64,000 nt of DNA from Marinomonas polaris DSM 16579 (GTDB taxonomy: Bacteria > Pseudomonadota > Gammaproteobacteria > Pseudomonadales > Marinomonadaceae), in NCBI RefSeq assembly GCF_900129155.1, contig NZ_FQVF01000014.1:80497-144496 (forward strand). Direction: 5' to 3'. Shown piece after piece: positions 59,908-64,000 of this stretch; position 1 is the stretch's first letter; each line of letters starts with the position of its first letter. The position numbers and the translations under genes were made by a program. The notes beneath the pieces are model-generated. The model was not told where the DNA came from, did not search any database, and worked only from the letters and a program-made list of their open reading frames with translations.

Positions 59908-62292
59908 ATGAAAATTAGTGAGAATTGGCTAAGAGAGTGGGTCAATCCAGACATCAGTAGCGATGATTTGGTTGCTCAGATAACGTTAGCTGGCCTTGAA
60001 GTGGATGAGGTTTTACCTGCTGCCTCTGAGTTTTCGGGTGTAGTAGTGGGTGAGATTATCGGTGCAGAGCCTCATCCGAACGCTGATAAATTGCAAGTAT
60101 GTCAGGTGTCTGATGGCAAAGAGATCTTTCAGGTGGTTTGTGGTGCGCCAAATGCGCGTCTAGGTATCAAAATTCCTTTTGCTAAAATTGGCGCAGTGTT
60201 AGGTGCTGATTTTAAAATTAAAAAAGCCAAGCTTCGCCAAGTGGAGTCTTTTGGTATGTTGTGCTCTGCCTCTGAATTGGGGTTGAGTGATGACCATGAT
60301 GGTATTATGGAGTTGCCAGCTGTTGCTAAAGCAGGCGAAGACTTTCGTGCTTTTTTAGGTCTTGATGATCAGATAATTGATGTTGATCTGACGCCTAATC
60401 GCAGTGACTGTCTAAGTGTTGCTGGTTTGGCTCGCGAAGTGGGTGTTTTAAATAAAACTGATGTGACACCTGTTAGCGTCACTCCGGCTGACATTGCTAT
60501 TGATGATGCTTTCCCTGTGAGAGTGGATGCGGCAGATGCTTGTCCTCGTTATTTGGGTCGTATTGTGCGTGGTGTTGATGTTAAAGCTCAGACTCCTTTA
60601 TGGATGGTTGAGAAGCTCCGTCGCAGTGGTATTCGCTCAATTGATCCAATTGTAGATATCACTAATTATGTGATGCTTGAGTTGGGTCAGCCGATGCATG
60701 CCTTCGACTTGGCAAATTTGTCAGGTTCGATTGTTGTGCGAATGGCCAAAAAAGATGAAAAAATCGTCTTGCTTGATGGTCAGGAAGTGACACTTCGTGA
60801 TGATACTTTGGTTATCGCTGATGAAAAATCACCACTAGCTATTGCTGGCATAATGGGTGGCGAAGGGTCTGGGGTTAACGAAGAGACGAAAGATATCTTT
60901 TTAGAGAGTGCTTTCTTTGCGCCATTGTCTTTGGCTGGTAAAGCGCGTTCTTATGGTTTGCATACAGATTCCTCTCATCGATTTGAGCGTGGCGTAGATG
61001 CAACTCTGCAAGAACGAGCAATTGAACGGGCTACTGCGCTAGTTGTAGAAATAGCTGGCGGTCAAGTTGGTCCAATTACGCATGCGGTTAATGAGGTTTC
61101 TTTGCCTGAAGCTGCATTAGTAACCCTGCGTCGTAAAAAGCTTGATCAGTATTTAGCAATGTCTATCGACAAAGATCTTGTGACAGATATTTTGACTCGT
61201 CTCGGTTTGGAGATGGTTGAGGTCACTGAGGAAGCTTGGACGACAAAAGCACCATCTCATCGCTTTGATATCGCTATAGAGGCTGATTTGATCGAAGAGG
61301 TTGCCCGCATCTACGGTTACGACAATCTTCCTTCTTCTATGCCTCAGGCTGCGGTCAACTTTACGCCTTTGTCAGAGACTAAAACTCAGATTCAAGTATT
61401 GCGTTCGATCTTGGTGTCACAGGGCTATCAAGAAGCGGTTACTTATAGCTTTATTGATCCTGTGTTGAGCAAGCAATTTCTACCTAACATCGAGCCTGTG
61501 CCATTGGCGAATCCTATTTCAGCAGACATGGGTGTAATGCGTCCAAGTTTGGTGCCGGGATTGGTTAAAGCGTATCTTTACAATCAGAATCGTCAGCAGT
61601 CGCGTGTTCGTTTATTTGAGACTGGTCGTCGTTTTATTGGTTCTGTTGAGGCTTTGGCTGATTTGGATCAGCAGCAGCAAGTGGCTGGCCTAATTGCAGG
61701 TACTCGTCATGCTGAAGCTTGGTATCACGGCAGTGAAAAGGTTGATTTCTATGACCTGAAGGCACACGTAGAAGCTTTGTTTGCTTTAAATGACGGCGGC
61801 AAGCCAACTTACGAGCGCTCTAATTGTGAGTTTTTACATCCCGGTCGCTCCGCTGATATCTTTTTGGATGGCAAGTTTGTTGGTTTGATAGGGGAGTTGC
61901 ATCCTCAATTGTCTAAGACATTAGGTGCGAATCAACCTATCTATGTATTTGATATCGCTTTAAATGCTGTATTGAATGCAACTTTGCCTGAATATAAGGC
62001 TGTTTCTCGTTTCCCTGAAGTTCGTCGTGACCTGGCATTATTAGTTGATCGTTCTGTGCCTGTTAGTGAGTTGGAGAGAGTGATTTCTGCAACGGCTGGT
62101 GATGCACTTAAAAATGTATTGGTTTTTGATGTTTATCAGGGCCAAGGTATTGATGATACGAAAAAAAGTGTCGCTTTGGGCTTGACGTGGCAGCATCCTT
62201 CACACACTCTTAGTGATGAAGAAGTGAACAACTCAGTTGAACAAACTGTTGCAGCTTTGTCTGAGCAGTTGGGAGCCGTTGTAAGGGGGTAG
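59908..62292 (+). CDS. pheT: Phenylalanyl-tRNA synthetase beta subunit
   Basis: The tRNA-binding and editing subunit, 794 residues. The order is an N-terminal EMAP-like tRNA-binding domain (about 40-150, with [16 protein letters not shown] and VVCGAPNAR), B3/B4 editing domain (about 210-385), B5 DNA-binding-fold domain (about 400-475), a synthetase-like core (about 480-680), and the C-terminal FDX-ACB anticodon-binding domain (from about 700, [15 protein letters not shown]). The length is normal. ihfA begins 4 nt after the stop. Confidence 0.97.
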   Translation: MKISENWLREWVNPDISSDDLVAQITLAGLEVDEVLPAASEFSGVVVGEIIGAEPHPNADKLQVCQVSDGKEIFQVVCGAPNARLGIKIPFAKIGAVLGADFKIKKAKLRQVESFGMLCSASELGLSDDHDGIMELPAVAKAGEDFRAFLGLDDQIIDVDLTPNRSDCLSVAGLAREVGVLNKTDVTPVSVTPADIAIDDAFPVRVDAADACPRYLGRIVRGVDVKAQTPLWMVEKLRRSGIRSIDPIVDITNYVMLELGQPMHAFDLANLSGSIVVRMAKKDEKIVLLDGQEVTLRDDTLVIADEKSPLAIAGIMGGEGSGVNEETKDIFLESAFFAPLSLAGKARSYGLHTDSSHRFERGVDATLQERAIERATALVVEIAGGQVGPITHAVNEVSLPEAALVTLRRKKLDQYLAMSIDKDLVTDILTRLGLEMVEVTEEAWTTKAPSHRFDIAIEADLIEEVARIYGYDNLPSSMPQAAVNFTPLSETKTQIQVLRSILVSQGYQEAVTYSFIDPVLSKQFLPNIEPVPLANPISADMGVMRPSLVPGLVKAYLYNQNRQQSRVRLFETGRRFIGSVEALADLDQQQQVAGLIAGTRHAEAWYHGSEKVDFYDLKAHVEALFALNDGGKPTYERSNCEFLHPGRSADIFLDGKFVGLIGELHPQLSKTLGANQPIYVFDIALNAVLNATLPEYKAVSRFPEVRRDLALLVDRSVPVSELERVISATAGDALKNVLVFDVYQGQGIDDTKKSVALGLTWQHPSHTLSDEEVNNSVEQTVAALSEQLGAVVRG

Positions 62293-62296
62293 ATTT

Positions 62297-62593
62297 ATGG
62301 GATCGTTGACAAAAGCGGACCTTGCTGAAAATTTAGTGGATTCAATTGGTCTAAGTAAAAAAGACGCCAAAGATCTTGTAGAAGGTTTTTTTGACGTAGT
62401 GCGTAGTTCACTAATAGAAAGACAGCAAGTTAAGTTGTCGGGCTTTGGTAATTTTGAAGTGCGCGAAAAGAGTCAGCGCCCTGGTCGAAATCCTAAGACG
62501 GGAGAGGAGATTCCAATTACTGCGCGTACCGTTGTTACTTTTCGACCTGGGCAGAAGCTTAAGTCAAAAGTAGAAGACTATATGCAAGAGTAG
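62297..62593 (+). CDS. ihfA: Integration host factor alpha subunit
   Basis: A DNA-bending protein that forms a heterodimer with IhfB. The protein is 98 residues. The fold is complete: [58 protein letters not shown] with the intercalating Pro in the beta arm, and [14 protein letters not shown]. It follows pheT closely, as in E. coli, where ihfA is the last gene of the pheST operon. A terminator follows. Confidence 0.97.
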   Translation: MGSLTKADLAENLVDSIGLSKKDAKDLVEGFFDVVRSSLIERQQVKLSGFGNFEVREKSQRPGRNPKTGEEIPITARTVVTFRPGQKLKSKVEDYMQE

Positions 62594-62607
62594 TTCGAAA
62601 TGTTTCT

Positions 62608-62637
62608 AAAAAAGCCATCCACTGGGATGGCTTTTTT
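62608..62637 (+). terminator. Terminator after ihfA
   Basis: A 13-bp stem (62608-62620 with 62625-62637) has a 4-nt loop; the outer half is an A run opposite a T run. It ends the translation operon. Confidence 0.92.
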
Positions 62638-62781
62638 GTATCTAGCTGTTCAATGCGCCTATTTATCTAGTGTTGAGCCGTATAGTGTGTATCTTTGGTT
62701 AATAAGGCTAGTATGAAAAGTAGAATCATATTTAGATCAATGTTTAAGCGATAAACTCCTAAATTTCTAGCGTCATGATTA

Positions 62782-62820
62782 AATTGAAAAAAAGTTTATA
62801 AAAGTCTTCCCTTTTCAATT
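62782..62820. repeat. Inverted repeat upstream of the tRNA array
   Basis: AATTGAAAA (62782-62790) and TTTTCAATT (62812-62820) form a perfect 9-bp inverted repeat whose arms are centred 30 bp apart, close to three helical turns. It lies directly before the likely -10 region of the tRNA promoter. The rest of the 62638-62881 interval is AT-rich and holds no supported gene. Confidence 0.5.
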
Positions 62821-62823
62821 CGT

Positions 62824-62834
62824 TATAGTAATAT
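62824..62834 (+). promoter_or_regulatory. Possible -10 region of the tRNA array
   Basis: TATAGT (62824-62829) and the overlapping TAATAT (62829-62834) are the best -10 candidates, followed by a GC-rich discriminator (GCACCCGC), as in growth-rate-controlled tRNA promoters. No convincing -35 is found at 16-18 bp. Confidence 0.4.
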
Positions 62835-62879
62835 ACGCACCCGCTGACAGGGACAGAGTTTAACTCTTTAGCTGTTGGT

Positions 62880-62958
<79 letters not shown>

Positions 62959-62971
62959 AAATTTGAGAAAT

Positions 62972-63047
62972 GCCGCTATAGCTCAGTTGGTAGAGCATCT
63001 GACTTGTAATCAGAGGGTCCCGAGTTCGACTCTTGGTGGCGGCACCA
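62972..63047 (+). tRNA. tRNA-Thr(TGT), copy 1
   Basis: A 76-nt gene with anticodon loop CTTGTAA in a TCTGA/TCAGA stem, anticodon TGT. Acceptor strands GCCGCTA and TGGCGGC pair fully with one G-U. The 3' CCA is encoded. It is the reference for five further copies. Confidence 0.96.
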
Positions 63048-63087
63048 CTTCTTAAGAAGTTTGTAAAAGTGAACTGCGTCATGTAAT

Positions 63088-63163
63088 GCCGCTATAGCTC
63101 AGTTGGTAGAGCATCTGACTTGTAATCAGAGGGTCCCGAGTTCGACTCTTGGTGGCGGCACCA
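63088..63163 (+). tRNA. tRNA-Thr(TGT), copy 2
   Basis: Identical to copy 1 over its 76 nt. The spacer before it is 40 nt (63048-63087). The spacer after it shares a 30-nt block with the next one, which shows unit duplication. Confidence 0.96.
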
Positions 63164-63207
63164 TTTACTTACTTAGGTTTGTAAATTAAAATTTGTTTTA
63201 GCGTTAA

Positions 63208-63283
63208 GCCGCTATAGCTCAGTTGGTAGAGCATCTGACTTGTAATCAGAGGGTCCCGAGTTCGACTCTTGGTGGCGGCACCA
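63208..63283 (+). tRNA. tRNA-Thr(TGT), copy 3
   Basis: Identical to copy 1. The 5' flank ending TTTTAGCGTTAA is the same as that of copy 4, so copies 3 and 4 appear to come from a duplication of one unit of about 116 nt. Confidence 0.96.
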
Positions 63284-63323
63284 CTTACTTAAGTTTGTAA
63301 ATTAAAATTTGTTTTAGCGTTAA

Positions 63324-63399
63324 GCCGCTATAGCTCAGTTGGTAGAGCATCTGACTTGTAATCAGAGGGTCCCGAGTTCGACTCTTGGTGGCGGCACCA
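63324..63399 (+). tRNA. tRNA-Thr(TGT), copy 4
   Basis: Identical to copy 1. The spacer after it (from 63400) contains the small palindrome CTTACTT-AATA-AAGTAAG and is nearly the same as the spacer after copy 6. Confidence 0.96.
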
Positions 63400-63441
63400 C
63401 TTACTTAATAAAGTAAGCTGGAATAAAAACGTTAAACATCA

Positions 63442-63517
63442 CCCGTCGTAGCTCAGTTGGTAGAGCATCTGACTTGTAATCAGAGGGTCCCGAGTTCGAC
63501 TCTTGGTGGCGGCACCA
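63442..63517 (+). tRNA. tRNA-Thr(TGT), copy 5, divergent acceptor stem
   Basis: From the eighth base to the 3' CCA it is identical to copy 1, including anticodon TGT. The first seven bases read CCCGTCG instead of GCCGCTA. Against the unchanged 3' strand TGGCGGC this gives a C-C mismatch at pair 1-72, a wobble at 5-68 and a wobble at 7-66. Maturation by RNase P and charging may be impaired, so it may be a pseudo-tRNA, though it could still work as a weak tRNA-Thr. Confidence 0.8.
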
Positions 63518-63586
63518 TAATTTGGTCGAAGTTTCTTTCTTTAGGAATGAAGAGTAGGAATAAAAAAAGATTTTGCTTTTATTAAA

Positions 63587-63662
63587 GCCGCTATAGCTCA
63601 GTTGGTAGAGCATCTGACTTGTAATCAGAGGGTCCCGAGTTCGACTCTTGGTGGCGGCACCA
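63587..63662 (+). tRNA. tRNA-Thr(TGT), copy 6
   Basis: Identical to copy 1, with the intact GCCGCTA acceptor strand. The spacer before it (63518-63586) is the longest in the array, 69 nt, and is A-rich. Confidence 0.96.
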
Positions 63663-63707
63663 CTTACTTAATAAAGTAAGCTGGAATAAAAACGTTAAAC
63701 AATGATT

Positions 63708-63783
63708 GGGTGTGTAGCTCAGTTGGGAGAGCGTCGCCCTTACAAGGCGAATGTCGGGAGTTCGAACCTCTCCACACCCACCA
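63708..63783 (+). tRNA. tRNA-Val(TAC)
   Basis: A 76-nt gene. The anticodon loop CTTACAA lies in a TCGCC/GGCGA stem, anticodon TAC. Acceptor strands GGGTGTG and CACACCC pair fully. The 3' CCA is encoded. Confidence 0.96.
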
Positions 63784-63834
63784 CTTACTAAGCAGTGGTA
63801 CTTATGAATAATAAGTAAAGAGCTAGATTGTGTT

Positions 63835-63911
63835 GGAGTGGTAGTTCAGTTGGTTAGAATACCTGCCTGTCACGCAGGGGGTCGCGGGTTCGAGTCCCGT
63901 CCATTCCGCCA
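63835..63911 (+). tRNA. tRNA-Asp(GTC)
   Basis: A 77-nt gene nearly identical to the E. coli tRNA-Asp. The anticodon loop CTGTCAC has anticodon GTC. The acceptor stem GGAGTGG pairs with the CATTCC-containing 3' strand (one G-U), the discriminator is G, and CCA is encoded. It is a queuosine-modified GUN tRNA and so a target of the queA-tgt products. Confidence 0.96.
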
Positions 63912-63953
63912 TTACTTATTAGTTAAGTAAGGCAAAGAGTTAAATTTACGAGC

Positions 63954-64000
63954 GGGTGTGTAGCTCAGTTGGGAGAGCGTCGCCCTTACAAGGCGAATGT
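63954..64000 (+). tRNA. tRNA-Val(TAC), second copy, cut by window edge
   Basis: The first 47 nt of a tRNA gene identical to the tRNA-Val(TAC) at 63708, including the TAC anticodon. The 3' part lies outside the window. The Val-Asp-Val order suggests that the array continues with more Val-Asp units. Confidence 0.93.

Larger units (their letters stand above)
62972..63707 (+). repeat. Tandem tRNA-Thr repeat region
   Basis: Six copies of a 76-nt tRNA-Thr gene alternate with spacers of 40, 44, 40, 42, 69 and 45 nt. Some spacers are duplicated: those before copies 3 and 4 share about 30 nt, and those after copies 4 and 6 share about 39 nt with a 7-bp palindrome. The pattern shows stepwise unit duplication by unequal recombination. 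Confidence 0.9.

Noticed and set aside
63401..63613. 70-codon minus-strand ORF in the tRNA array
   Set aside because: It runs antisense through tRNA-Thr copies 5 and part of 6 and has no independent coding support.
62972..64000. Regularly spaced near-identical units, like a CRISPR array
   Set aside because: Each unit is a full tRNA gene with cloverleaf, anticodon and CCA. The spacers are partly duplicated, and no cas genes are present.

Overview
The window is a stretch of core chromosome from a gammaproteobacterium. Gene order and low-to-moderate GC suggest an Oceanospirillales member close to Marinomonas. That placement is inference from memory of gene neighbourhoods: hisZ beside purA, secA-argJ-mutT, a class II DAHP synthase, a CpxRA-like pair between purA and rnpB, and a MutL with an endonuclease motif. 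I see no prophage, insertion sequence, CRISPR array, defence island or integron. Almost every gene belongs to a known family, so the less expected content is in leaders, intergenic hairpins and the tRNA array.

Layout. 1-800: the end of an unrecognised gene, a DUF2986 gene and tRNA-Leu(CAA). 951-6415: queuosine genes queA-tgt, then the Sec accessory genes yajC-secD-secF. 6488-8852 (minus): psd and an HDOD-like gene. 8973-13287: motA-motB, rsgA, orn and a TSUP permease. 13450-24919: the tsaE-amiC-mutL-miaA-hfq-hflX-hflK-hflC block, then DUF2065-hisZ-purA. 25128-27140: a CpxR/CpxA-like two-component system. 27235-27581: RNase P RNA.

27897-45537 is a complete division and cell wall (dcw) cluster: mraZ-rsmH-ftsL-ftsI-murE-murF-mraY-murD-ftsW-murG-murC-ddl-ftsQ-ftsA-ftsZ-lpxC. 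The genes are tightly packed, many with 4-nt start/stop overlaps. It begins with a MraZ operator of 10-bp-phased repeats and ends at a terminator after lpxC. secA-argJ-mutT follows, with no secM between lpxC and secA. 50117-55350 is a mixed region: a double-receiver protein, ppiC, a DUF442 protein, an XRE-cupin regulator, class II DAHP synthase, a GIY-YIG-like protein and an O-methyltransferase.

55498-62593 is the translation operon thrS-infC-rpmI-rplT-pheS-pheT-ihfA. Its thrS leader folds into two arms, one of which imitates the anticodon arm of tRNA-Thr(GGU). A strong terminator sits directly against the pheS ribosome-binding site. 62882-64000 is a tRNA array: Pro(GGG), six Thr(TGT) copies of which one has a damaged acceptor stem, Val(TAC), Asp(GTC) and a second Val(TAC) cut by the window edge.

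The points most worth a second look are the thrS operator, the pheS attenuator without a Phe-rich leader peptide, the amplified tRNA-Thr array with its divergent copy, the GIY-YIG-like protein, the receiver domain that lacks its phospho-aspartate, and the phased MraZ and CpxR-type sites.
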